NCBI GenBank assembly: GCA_026125865.1
Contig: JAHCKI010000144.1
Coordinates: forward strand, 1 to 6,423
Origin: Rhodospirillales bacterium
GTDB taxonomy: Bacteria; Pseudomonadota; Alphaproteobacteria; Rhodospirillales; Defluviicoccaceae
DNA length: 6,423 bases
Direction: 5' to 3'
Positions within the stretch are counted from its first letter, which is position 1. Every line of letters begins with the position of its first letter. This document shows positions 1 through 5,619 of the stretch, piece by piece. Position numbers and translations under genes: made by a program. The notes under the pieces were generated by a model. The model saw nothing but the letters and a program-made list of their open reading frames with translations. It ran no database searches and was not told the origin of the DNA.

Positions 1-993
1 CCGCGCGAGATCGACGATGACTTTCGCCTGTTTCCAGGTGGCGTCGTCCTGCATCTTGCCGTCGATCATGGCGACGCCGGTGCCGTCCGGCATGGCTTCG
101 AGGATCTTCTTCGCGAAGATCACCTCGTCGGGCGCCGGGCTGAAGACGCGCTTTGCAATTGCGATCTGGTTCGGGTGCAACGACCAGGCGCCGACACAGC
201 CCATCAGGAAGGCATTGCGGAACTGCGCTTCGCAGGCGGCCGGGTCGGCAAAGTCGCCGAACGGGCCGTAGAACGGCTTGATGCCGGCGGCGGCGCAGGC
301 GTCGACCATCTTGCCGAGCGTGTAGTGCCACAAATCCTGCTGGTAGCGCGGTCGCGCGGCATCGCCGGCGGCATCAGCGAGCACCGCATAGTCCGGATGA
401 CCGCCGCCGACGCGCGTGGTCTTCATCGCCCGCGAGGCGGCGAGATCGGCCGGGCCGAGCGACATGCCGTGCATGCGCGGCGAGGCGACGGCGATCGCCT
501 CGACATTGTTGACGCCCTGCGCCGTTTCCAGGATCGCGTGGATCAGGATTGGCTTGCTCACGTCGTTTTTCGCCTCCAGCAAGGCGAGGTATTGATCGAC
601 GAAATGAATATCCCACGGGCCTTCCACCTTGGGGATCATCACCACGTCCAGCTTATTGCCGATTGCGGCAATGATCTCCGTCATGTCGTCGAGGAACCAA
701 GGACTGTTCAGGGCGTTGACCCGTGTCCAAAGCGCCGTATCGCCGAAGTCGGTGTTGCTGGACACTTCGATGAAGCCGGCTCGCGCCGCCTCCTTGGCGT
801 CCGCCGGAATGGCATCCTCCAGATTGCCGAGCAAGACATCGACCTGCTTCGCCATATCGGGAACACGCGCTCGGATCTTTTCCAAATGCGGGGGGAAAAA
901 GTGGATCATGCGTTCCGGACGAACCGGAAGCTCACGTACCGGTTCAGGCGCACCCGCCGCCAACGGAGAATAAAAATCGCGCGGTAGTTTCAT
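1..993 (-). CDS. mcl: L-malyl-CoA / beta-methylmalyl-CoA lyase (HpcH/HpaI-CitE family), C-terminus cut by window edge
   Basis: Cytoplasmic Mg2+-dependent lyase that reversibly splits malyl-CoA or methylmalyl-CoA into glyoxylate plus acetyl- or propionyl-CoA, as used in the ethylmalonyl-CoA and 3-hydroxypropionate pathways. The 331 visible codons run open to base 1. The protein opens MKLPRDFYSPLAAGAPEPVR, a start typical of the Chloroflexus-type enzyme. Visible motifs are GNLEDA (residues 56-61), R91 in TRVN, E156 in LETAQG and D183 in GPADLAASR (the family's Mg2+ ligands are a Glu and an Asp), WSLHPNQI (270-277), and the C-terminal lid MIDGKMQDDA with D311, which in the family closes a neighbouring subunit's active site. 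Homologues are about 320-350 residues, so only roughly 15-20 are missing. The ATG at 993 follows a purine-rich Shine-Dalgarno (AAGGGGGAAG). Family assignment is firm. The preferred substrate cannot be told from sequence; a citramalyl-CoA or other CoA-ester lyase role is the main alternative. Confidence 0.93.
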   Translation of the reverse strand, partial: MKLPRDFYSPLAAGAPEPVRELPVRPERMIHFFPPHLEKIRARVPDMAKQVDVLLGNLEDAIPADAKEAARAGFIEVSSNTDFGDTALWTRVNALNSPWFLDDMTEIIAAIGNKLDVVMIPKVEGPWDIHFVDQYLALLEAKNDVSKPILIHAILETAQGVNNVEAIAVASPRMHGMSLGPADLAASRAMKTTRVGGGHPDYAVLADAAGDAARPRYQQDLWHYTLGKMVDACAAAGIKPFYGPFGDFADPAACEAQFRNAFLMGCVGAWSLHPNQIAIAKRVFSPAPDEVIFAKKILEAMPDGTGVAMIDGKMQDDATWKQAKVIVDLAR

Positions 994-1016
994 CGTGCTT
1001 CCCCCTTATCGCGTTG

Positions 1017-1065
1017 TTTATAGGGTCCCGGGATGAACAGGAGGTAGCACCGATGCAGCGCCTCC
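1017..1065 (-). promoter_or_regulatory. Possible activator-dependent promoter of the malyl-CoA lyase gene
   Basis: On the minus strand a -10-like TATAAA (plus-strand 1017-1022) lies 23 bases upstream of the lyase start codon, with the ribosome-binding site between. No acceptable -35 hexamer is found at 16-18 bp spacing. That position instead carries one arm of an inverted repeat, GGAGG (1040-1044) and CCTCC (1061-1065), centred near -42 from the predicted start site. This placement is what a class II activator site would show. The motif match is seen directly; the regulatory reading is inference. Confidence 0.35.
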
Positions 1066-1129
1066 GTCAATTGAACAGGACACGATTGGAAAAACGAGTC
1101 CGCGGGAAGACACCAACGACAAGGATCGT

Positions 1130-1630
1130 TCAGGCGGCGACAATGACCTCCGCCGACACTCTTGTGGATACCTGCCGTCCCATCAAATCGAGCAGCACGA
1201 TCACGCGCTCGGCGTCGGCCAAACCTCTGAACTGGCCAATCAGGTCGGCGAAGGGACCTTCGACGATGCGAACCGCATCACCGGCACGCAACCCTTTGGT
1301 GGGAGATAGATTGTCAAAATTGCCCTTGGTCTCGTTGTTGCGGATTGCTTCGACGATACCGTCTTGCACCGGAATGGGGTCGTCGCCGTTTTTCACCAAA
1401 CCACACACCCCAATGGTCGACATGATCGGCCGCCACCGATCGACGGTGATATCGAAGCCGACGAACAGGTAGCGCGGAAACAGGAGGCGGACGACCTGCT
1501 CGGTGCGACGTGCATGCCGCCGCCGCTTGCGGTATAGCGGTAAATACGCTGCGTAGCCCTGACGCTCCAGGTGGTGCAACGCTTTCGATTCCGCGTGCGG
1601 CTGCGTGTAGGCGACATACCAACTATTCAT
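1130..1630 (-). CDS. NusG/RfaH-like transcription antitermination factor (NusG paralogue)
   Basis: The 166-residue protein begins MNSWYVAYTQPHAESKALHH, the usual first strand and helix of an NGN domain. LFPRYLFVGFD (50-60) is the conserved core strand that contacts RNA polymerase. The NGN domain spans about 1-100. After a short linker, GLRAGDAVRIVEGPFADLIGQ (from residue 113) is a KOW motif that continues to the C-terminus. Its length and lack of an N-terminal extension fit an RfaH/LoaP-type specialised paralogue better than housekeeping NusG, which normally lies beside secE. Such factors bind the elongating polymerase and suppress pausing or termination in long polysaccharide or secondary-metabolite operons. 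The start codon is 4 bases past the stop of the winged-helix gene, with an AAAGGA site inside that gene's end, so translation is probably coupled. It has no glycan operon immediately behind it, which is unusual. The family call is strong; its target is unknown. Confidence 0.9.
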   Translation of the reverse strand: MNSWYVAYTQPHAESKALHHLERQGYAAYLPLYRKRRRHARRTEQVVRLLFPRYLFVGFDITVDRWRPIMSTIGVCGLVKNGDDPIPVQDGIVEAIRNNETKGNFDNLSPTKGLRAGDAVRIVEGPFADLIGQFRGLADAERVIVLLDLMGRQVSTRVSAEVIVAA

Positions 1631-1634
1631 TTTT

Positions 1635-2312
1635 TTATTCCTTTTCTTGGGGTCGCGTCATGTCACACCGCGAGATGCGCAACAACGACGGTGCGACGAC
1701 AATGGTTTCGGGATATCCGGCGTCACTCACGGATCGGATCATATTGTCGTAAGTTGCCTGCGGTTCGGTCGTATCCGTGACGACGATCGCGTCGAGGGAT
1801 TGTCCGGCGGTCCCATAACCAAACGCCTTCATGAAAGAAGCAACGACCGGCCGCCCCGCGCATTTCGGGGATTTGCCGCGGGGATCGATGACGCAGACGA
1901 CTTTGACGCCGGCTTCGGTCGCGCTGAGCACGGCCACCTCCGCTAGTTCTCCGGCTCCCGCCAACGCCAGCCTCGTTTGGCCGCGCCGATGACACTCGGC
2001 GAACAATTCGGTGCAAGCACGCCGCGCATCACGAAAGAAGGTGAAGGAAACGGTGAGATATTCCCTGGTCAGGAGGCTCTTTTCGGCAAATCCCTTGGGG
2101 GTGAGGTAGTAGGCGTATCGATTGAGCGGTGCTTGGGTGACTTTGATCAATCCCTTGCGCACGCACCGCTTCAGGTACCCGTTGGCGAGTCCGAGCGCGA
2201 TGCCGAGTTCACTGGACAGCGACCGCTGGGTAATGCCGCTATCCCTCTCAACGGCGCTCAAAACACCCAGCATGATCGCCGTGTCGCGCGGCCTGTCCCC
2301 GCTCGTCGCCAT
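1635..2312 (-). CDS. Winged-helix (MarR/EPS-type) transcriptional regulator with a C-terminal Rossmann-like domain
   Basis: Predicted cytoplasmic DNA-binding protein of 225 residues. Residues 10-85 read as a winged helix: helix-turn-helix around ITQRSLSSELGIALGLANGY (27-46), a KGLIKV strand, and the wing ending YAYYLTPKGFAEKSLLT (66-82). This resembles the EPS-associated MarR family regulators found at exopolysaccharide loci. Those are about 100 residues, whereas this protein carries about 115 more. The extension starts LALAGAGELAEVAVLSATEAG (115-135), a glycine-rich nucleotide-binding turn, followed by VVCVIDP (138-144) and DAIVVTD (174-180), reminiscent of the N-terminal domain of PglD-type sugar acetyltransferases. 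It may sense a nucleotide or sugar nucleotide (inference). The ATG at 2312 has a good GAGG site 7 bases upstream. It is first in an operon with the NusG-like gene, and dyads upstream could be its own operators. Confidence 0.78.
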   Translation of the reverse strand: MATSGDRPRDTAIMLGVLSAVERDSGITQRSLSSELGIALGLANGYLKRCVRKGLIKVTQAPLNRYAYYLTPKGFAEKSLLTREYLTVSFTFFRDARRACTELFAECHRRGQTRLALAGAGELAEVAVLSATEAGVKVVCVIDPRGKSPKCAGRPVVASFMKAFGYGTAGQSLDAIVVTDTTEPQATYDNMIRSVSDAGYPETIVVAPSLLRISRCDMTRPQEKE

Positions 2313-2348
2313 CGACCGTCCTCTTGCCCCCGGCCCCGATATTCGCCC

Positions 2349-2388
2349 GTGTCGGCCCTTACCCCTTCGCCGACACTTTTGCCGACAT
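2349..2388 (-). promoter_or_regulatory. Leader hairpin with two alternative left arms upstream of the winged-helix/NusG operon
   Basis: On the plus strand GTGTCGGC (2349-2356) and GCCGACAC (2369-2376) form a perfect 8-bp inverted repeat around a 12-base loop. Four T residues then precede a second near-copy, GCCGACAT (2381-2388). In a minus-strand transcript the order is ATGTCGGC, AAAA, GTGTCGGC, loop, GCCGACAC, so either left arm can pair with the single right arm (the outer one with a terminal A-C mismatch). The right arm ends 36 bases before the start codon at 2312. It could be an mRNA regulatory hairpin or, as DNA, a protein-binding dyad. The symmetry is seen; the function is inferred. Confidence 0.45.
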
Positions 2389-2466
2389 CCTCGCCTCCGC
2401 CAGCACTCGCGCTTTCGCTTGCGTCAGCACGAGCGAATTTTTCTCAGTATTTCTCGATGCTTATCA

Positions 2467-2510
2467 TGTTCGCGCCATGAACGTCAAGCACCTTGTTCAT
2501 GTGGCGAACA
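2467..2510. promoter_or_regulatory. Paired GTTC-N7-GAAC dyads, candidate operator
   Basis: TGTTCGCGCCATGAAC (2467-2482) and GTTCATGTGGCGAACA (2495-2510) form an inverted repeat matching at 14 of 16 positions, separated by 12 bases. Each arm is itself a dyad, GTTC-N7-GAAC, with half-sites 11 bp apart, about one helical turn. The two dyad centres are 27 bp apart. This arrangement suits a dimeric or tetrameric helix-turn-helix protein. The site lies about 155-200 bp upstream of the winged-helix gene start. No T-run follows, which argues against a terminator. It differs from the alphaproteobacterial LexA box, in which GTTC is repeated directly. Confidence 0.45.
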
Positions 2511-2544
2511 CGGGGCTCGGGCACACCCCATTTGGGATTCAAGA

Positions 2545-2579
2545 CCCCAACTAAGGCACGGCGCGTTCCATTTTTGGGG
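2545..2579 (-). terminator. Possible terminator-like hairpin after the SpoIIAA/STAS-like gene
   Basis: CCCCAA (2545-2550) pairs with TTGGGG (2574-2579). Inside, GG pairs with CC and ACG (2558-2560) pairs with CGT (2564-2566) around a GCG loop, giving a long interrupted stem. It begins 18 bases after the stop codon of the SpoIIAA/STAS-like gene, the expected place for a transcript end. No U-tract follows in the minus direction, so it is either a weak terminator or an mRNA 3'-end stabiliser. Confidence 0.3.
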
Positions 2580-2597
2580 AAGGGAAAACCACCCAAG

Positions 2598-2957
2598 TCA
2601 TCCGCGCACCCACTCGAGTCCGATGTCGCGATCGGATGGTTCGAAGCGGCGGACTTCGGCCATCTTGAAGATGTCATCGGTGCGAATGCGCTCGTTTTCC
2701 CAGCGATCATCGCCGACGATCGCCACCCGGCTTACGCGCGGCTGGTATCGCATTTCGAACCAGAGACCGGATGTGACGACACCCTTTTCTACGTCCTTGA
2801 CATCCGAATAGTCGACGAGCGCATGAATGCTTCCGGGAGTTTCTTCCATCAGGTCCAGGAGCTTCTGCAACAGCACTTCTTGCTCGTCCTTGGTGACGGT
2901 ATCGGCGGCCTTGATCAGGAGCACGCGACCGCCGGTTTCCGTTGATACATCGATCAT
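2598..2957 (-). CDS. SpoIIAA-like / STAS-domain protein (DUF3478-type)
   Basis: Small soluble protein of 119 residues. RVLLIKAADTVTKDEQEVLL (11-30), the acidic strand HALVDYSDVKD (45-55), SRVAIVGDDRWENE (76-89) and the ending EVRRFEPSDRDIGLEWV (101-117) follow the pattern of the SpoIIAA-like family. In that family a CRAL-TRIO/STAS-type fold carries the strand VAVVGD followed by a helix and a final strand with a terminal aromatic helix. The molecular role of these proteins is poorly known; membrane recruitment or anti-sigma partner switching has been suggested for relatives. The frame is open further upstream, but the ATG at 2957 is preferred because a strong GAGGAG ribosome-binding site lies 6-7 bases before it, and the extra residues upstream do not resemble the family. 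It is a single gene, divergent from crcB. No phosphorylatable serine or threonine can be assigned with confidence. Confidence 0.7.
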   Translation of the reverse strand: MIDVSTETGGRVLLIKAADTVTKDEQEVLLQKLLDLMEETPGSIHALVDYSDVKDVEKGVVTSGLWFEMRYQPRVSRVAIVGDDRWENERIRTDDIFKMAEVRRFEPSDRDIGLEWVRG

Positions 2958-3035
2958 CCCAACTCTCCTCACTTGAAGATGCTGTTGAACGTTGCTGCGC
3001 TTATCGAGGCGAACATCGTCCCCTTTCGCAGAAAA

Positions 3036-3065
3036 ACTATACCCTCGTTGCACCGCGGGTGGCCA
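3036..3065 (-). promoter_or_regulatory. Candidate sigma-70-type promoter for the SpoIIAA/STAS-like gene
   Basis: On the minus strand TGGCCA (plus-strand 3060-3065; 4 of 6 matches to TTGACA) is followed after 18 bases by TATAGT (3036-3041; 5 of 6 matches to TATAAT). Transcription would begin near 3029, giving a leader of about 70 bases ending in the strong ribosome-binding site. The other features in this divergent gap are weak. No good promoter for crcB was found on the plus strand. Confidence 0.4.
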
Positions 3066-3147
3066 CGCCCTTGATCCACGCGTCATCTCTTTTGCCGGCG
3101 ACTAACCCCGGACTTGCCGTATTGGCATGGAAGCGCAATAAGAAATC

Positions 3148-3549
3148 ATGATGCGCATCGAGCTTATCTTGCCACTGTGGATCGCGGGTGGAGCGGCCAT
3201 TGGCGGTGTATTGCGGTATTGGTGCTCCGGCATCATCGCACGCTCGATCGGCGAGACGTTTCCGTGGGGCACGATGTTCGTCAACGTGACAGGCTCACTG
3301 CTTATCGGACTCCTCGCCGAACTGACTGGACCGGACGGGCGCATCCTGATGGGTTCGGCGTATCGGCAGTTCCTGATGGTCGGCGTTTTCGGCGGCTTCA
3401 CGACATTCTCATCCTGGAGTCTGCAAACCCTGAACCTGGTTCAAGATGGCGAGTGGTTACTGGCCGGCGCCAACATCGTGTTATCGGTGGGACTTTGCCT
3501 GCTTGGCGTCTGGCTCGGCCACATGGCCGGCGTCATGATCAATCGTTGA
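3148..3549 (+). CDS. crcB: Fluoride ion channel CrcB/FluC
   Basis: Small inner-membrane protein that, as a dual-topology dimer, lets fluoride leave the cell and so prevents its toxic build-up. The 133 residues show four hydrophobic segments, about 5-28, 41-59, 73-98 (broken helix) and 104-127. Family motifs are in place: GGAAIGGVLRYW (14-25) with its arginine, GTMFVNVTGS (41-50) with the pore-lining asparagine N46, and FGGFTTFSSW (81-90) holding the phenylalanine pair F84/F87 of the fluoride path and the residues of the central Na+ site. The length is normal. Two ATG codons are adjacent (3148 and 3151), and the ribosome-binding site before them is weak (AAGAA), so the exact start is uncertain by one residue. 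The DUF190 gene follows after 16 bases, the usual partner. No fluoride riboswitch was recognised upstream. Confidence 0.95.
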   Translation: MMRIELILPLWIAGGAAIGGVLRYWCSGIIARSIGETFPWGTMFVNVTGSLLIGLLAELTGPDGRILMGSAYRQFLMVGVFGGFTTFSSWSLQTLNLVQDGEWLLAGANIVLSVGLCLLGVWLGHMAGVMINR

Positions 3550-3565
3550 CTGAGGACTGTTCCAC

Positions 3566-3922
3566 ATGCAGATACCAAGAGACGGTGTCTCCCTCAAGTT
3601 CTTCATGGGCGAAGACGACAAGGTGTCCGGCCGGCCGCTCTACGAGGTTATCGTGACCATGGCGCGGGAGCAGCATCTGGCCGGCGCTACCGTTCTTCGC
3701 GGACCGATGGGCTTCGGTCATGCAAGCCGTTTGCATACGGCCAAGATCCTGCGCCTTTCCGAAGACCTGCCCATCGTCGTTGAAATCGTCGACAGCGGGG
3801 ACAAAGTCGCGGCGTTCATGGACACCATCGAACCCTTGATGTCCGGCGGTCTCGTCACCTTGGAAAAGGTCAAGGTCTTGAAGTATGGCCGAACGCGGAA
3901 CGACGCACGACACGAAGATTGA
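3566..3922 (+). CDS. DUF190 family protein, PII-like partner of CrcB
   Basis: The 118-residue soluble protein carries the hallmark segments of DUF190: LKFFMGEDDK (10-19), GRPLYEVIVTMAREQHLAGA (22-41), ATVLRGPMGFG (41-51), LRLSEDLPIVVEIVD (62-76) and GGLVTLEKVKVLKYG (94-108). The family has a ferredoxin-like, PII-related fold and is widely linked to crcB in fluoride-resistance operons. A regulatory or accessory role beside the channel is likely but not proven. The ATG at 3566 lies 16 bases after the crcB stop, with an AGGA ribosome-binding site 9 bases upstream, so the two are almost certainly co-transcribed. The charged C-terminal tail (RTRNDARHED) is not part of the conserved core. No missing motif is seen. 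Confidence 0.9.
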   Translation: MQIPRDGVSLKFFMGEDDKVSGRPLYEVIVTMAREQHLAGATVLRGPMGFGHASRLHTAKILRLSEDLPIVVEIVDSGDKVAAFMDTIEPLMSGGLVTLEKVKVLKYGRTRNDARHED

Positions 3923-4000
3923 GGCTCCGTACCGCAGACATCGTCGGAAGCCGCCATTTGTGACGTCGACGATCGGAAGGGCGGATAGACTGCCCAAACC

Positions 4001-5581
4001 ATGACAAGGCGAACGCGAAAGATCCTGGTCGTTGTCGCTGTTGGATTGGCTCTCGTCACCCTGCCCGTTTTGGGCGGGCTTGCGTACAACTACGTCGACA
4101 CATTGAAGCAATCGCGGTCACGGGTGCGGGATGTGGCCGGCACCGTTGCCCGTCAGGTCGCGCAGGTGTTATTGGTCGCCGAGGCCGCGCTCGCCGACGT
4201 CGCTTTCGACGCCAGAAACGGTTGCACGCCCGAACTGATCCGTGAGTTCCGTAACAAGACGATAGCCCACCCGACAATCCAAGGAATGGGGCTCATCACG
4301 CCGGGCAACTATCTTGCCTGCACAACGTTCGGCATGACCGATCCACCGGTCAGAAGCGATGCCGACAATTTCATCGTCTCCCGTGGGGCGCTTGTTTGGT
4401 TTACGCCGCCACGGCGCAATCTCTATGCGCCAGGACAATCCTTCACGGCTGAGTATGCACTCAAAGACGGTCACCGACTGGCGTTGGCGTTGGCACCGGA
4501 AGTGCTGTTTGGTCTCATGGAGGCGGACATCATCGGTAGTGACGGCAATATCACCGTCGCCATGCAGGGCATTCCCTTTGCCGAACTGGGATCGCCGGCC
4601 GACCCTGCCGCCGACGACTTGGTCGAAACGCGGGATGTGGGCCTTTACGACGCGACGGTTACGGCCAAGGCGTCACGACGGTGGGCCTTGGCGCGCTGGC
4701 GGGAAAACGCCCTGGTTACCGGTTTGCTCGGCGCCCTTGCCGGGGGTGTTCTTGCTGTCGGCGGCGCCCACTACGCTCGCGGTCGATTTTCACTGGCGAG
4801 CGAGCTGCGGGAGGCGCTGAACAACAAAGAATTCGAAATCTGGTACCAGCCGGTCATCGATCTGCAGCGCGGTCACTGTGCCGGGGCCGAGGCGCTCATC
4901 CGATGGCGTCATCCGGAACGGGACCTGATTCCACCCGACTTGTTCATTTCGATGGCCGAGGATAGTGGGATCATCATTCCCATGACGCGATGGTTGATGC
5001 AGCGCGTGGGAGAGGACCTGGGCCCGCTCCTCAAGGCCAATCCCGGACTTCATATCGCCATCAATCTGGCGCCGGCGCATATGAGCGACCACGGCATCGT
5101 CGAGGATGCGCGGACAACCTTGGGACGGTACGGTATTCAACCGTCACAAATCCTGTTCGAACTGACGGAGCGCAGCCTGATCGACGATCCCGCCTGCCGT
5201 GAGGTGGTCAAGGCCCTTGGGGACTTGGGAACGGAAGTCGCGATCGACGATTTCGGTACCGGATACTCCAGCCTCGCCTACATCGACAAATTCAAATTGA
5301 ATTACCTCAAGGTGGACAAGGCGTTCGTATCGGTGATCGGCACCCAATCGCCCACCGTTCGCCTCACCGATATTATCATCGGGATGGCTACATCTCTGGG
5401 CCTGAAGACCATCGCCGAAGGCGTGGAAACAACGGAGCAGGCCCAATATCTGCGTCAGCGCGGCGTCAAATACGCTCAGGGCTGGCACTTTTCAAAGCCG
5501 CTCAACATCGACGACTTCCTCGCCTTCGTCCGCGACAACAACAAACCGATCGACACGGGCGCCGCCCAGGAAACAGCATAG
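4001..5581 (+). CDS. Membrane-anchored cyclic-di-GMP phosphodiesterase, CSS-like sensor plus EAL domain
   Basis: Inner-membrane enzyme of 526 residues that should hydrolyse c-di-GMP to pGpG. A first membrane helix (about 7-30) and a second (about 236-256) bracket a periplasmic domain. That domain fits the CSS-motif sensor: C75 in NGCTPELI and C107 in YLACTTFG sit at the positions of the redox-active cysteine pair, but the motif reads Cys-Thr-Thr rather than Cys-Ser-Ser. The cytoplasmic EAL domain (about 265-515) has all the expected metal and catalytic residues: E297 in AEALIRW, N355 in INLAP, E387 in FELTER, D416/D417 in IDDFGTGYSS, K437 in LKVDK, E473 in AEGVET and Q493 in QGWHFSKP. Activity is therefore likely. 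There is no GGDEF domain. ATG 4001 is the first start after an in-frame stop at 3986. The nearest purine-rich site (GGAAGGG) lies about 19 bases upstream, so initiation looks weak. It lies 78 bp downstream of the DUF190 gene and tail-to-tail with the sugar transferase. Confidence 0.93.
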   Translation: MTRRTRKILVVVAVGLALVTLPVLGGLAYNYVDTLKQSRSRVRDVAGTVARQVAQVLLVAEAALADVAFDARNGCTPELIREFRNKTIAHPTIQGMGLITPGNYLACTTFGMTDPPVRSDADNFIVSRGALVWFTPPRRNLYAPGQSFTAEYALKDGHRLALALAPEVLFGLMEADIIGSDGNITVAMQGIPFAELGSPADPAADDLVETRDVGLYDATVTAKASRRWALARWRENALVTGLLGALAGGVLAVGGAHYARGRFSLASELREALNNKEFEIWYQPVIDLQRGHCAGAEALIRWRHPERDLIPPDLFISMAEDSGIIIPMTRWLMQRVGEDLGPLLKANPGLHIAINLAPAHMSDHGIVEDARTTLGRYGIQPSQILFELTERSLIDDPACREVVKALGDLGTEVAIDDFGTGYSSLAYIDKFKLNYLKVDKAFVSVIGTQSPTVRLTDIIIGMATSLGLKTIAEGVETTEQAQYLRQRGVKYAQGWHFSKPLNIDDFLAFVRDNNKPIDTGAAQETA

Positions 5582-5619
5582 CTCTCTTTGGGCAGATTTC
5601 GACGCCCCGGCAGTCCTTC

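Noticed and set aside
175..987. Long open frame of 270 codons on the plus strand
   Set aside because: It lies antisense to the malyl-CoA lyase gene. Its arginine- and histidine-rich translation resembles no family and is typical of the complement of a GC-rich gene.
981..1000. GCGGTAG followed by CGTGCTT, resembling part of an RfaH ops element
   Set aside because: It is on the plus strand, opposite to the transcription of the lyase, overlaps its start codon and has an interruption in the middle, so it cannot serve the flanking genes.
1053..1472. Plus-strand frame with a perfect AGGAGGT site 7 bases before its ATG
   Set aside because: Most of it is antisense to the well-supported NusG-like gene and the translation is low in structure. 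The AGGAGG is better explained as one arm of the inverted repeat at 1040-1065.
3007..3030. Minus-strand stretch with GACGATGTTCGCC, faintly like the fluoride riboswitch core
   Set aside because: It faces the SpoIIAA-like gene rather than crcB, and the second conserved half of the aptamer is absent.
2958..3086. Forty-three additional N-terminal residues for the SpoIIAA-like protein from an upstream ATG
   Set aside because: The extension has no family similarity, would overlap the candidate promoter, and lacks the strong ribosome-binding site that precedes the ATG at 2957.
3979..3995. GGGC/GCCC inverted repeat just before the EAL gene
   Set aside because: Only four base pairs, with no T-run and no support as a terminator. 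It may slightly mask the weak ribosome-binding region but is not convincing as a feature.
3539..4111. Minus-strand frame of 190 codons opposite DUF190
   Set aside because: It is the complement of two well-supported coding regions (DUF190 and the start of the EAL gene), with no recognisable domain.
5590..5607. GGGC/GCCC pair in the gap between the convergent EAL and sugar transferase genes
   Set aside because: A four-base stem with a 10-base loop and no flanking T- or A-run is too weak to call a bidirectional terminator.
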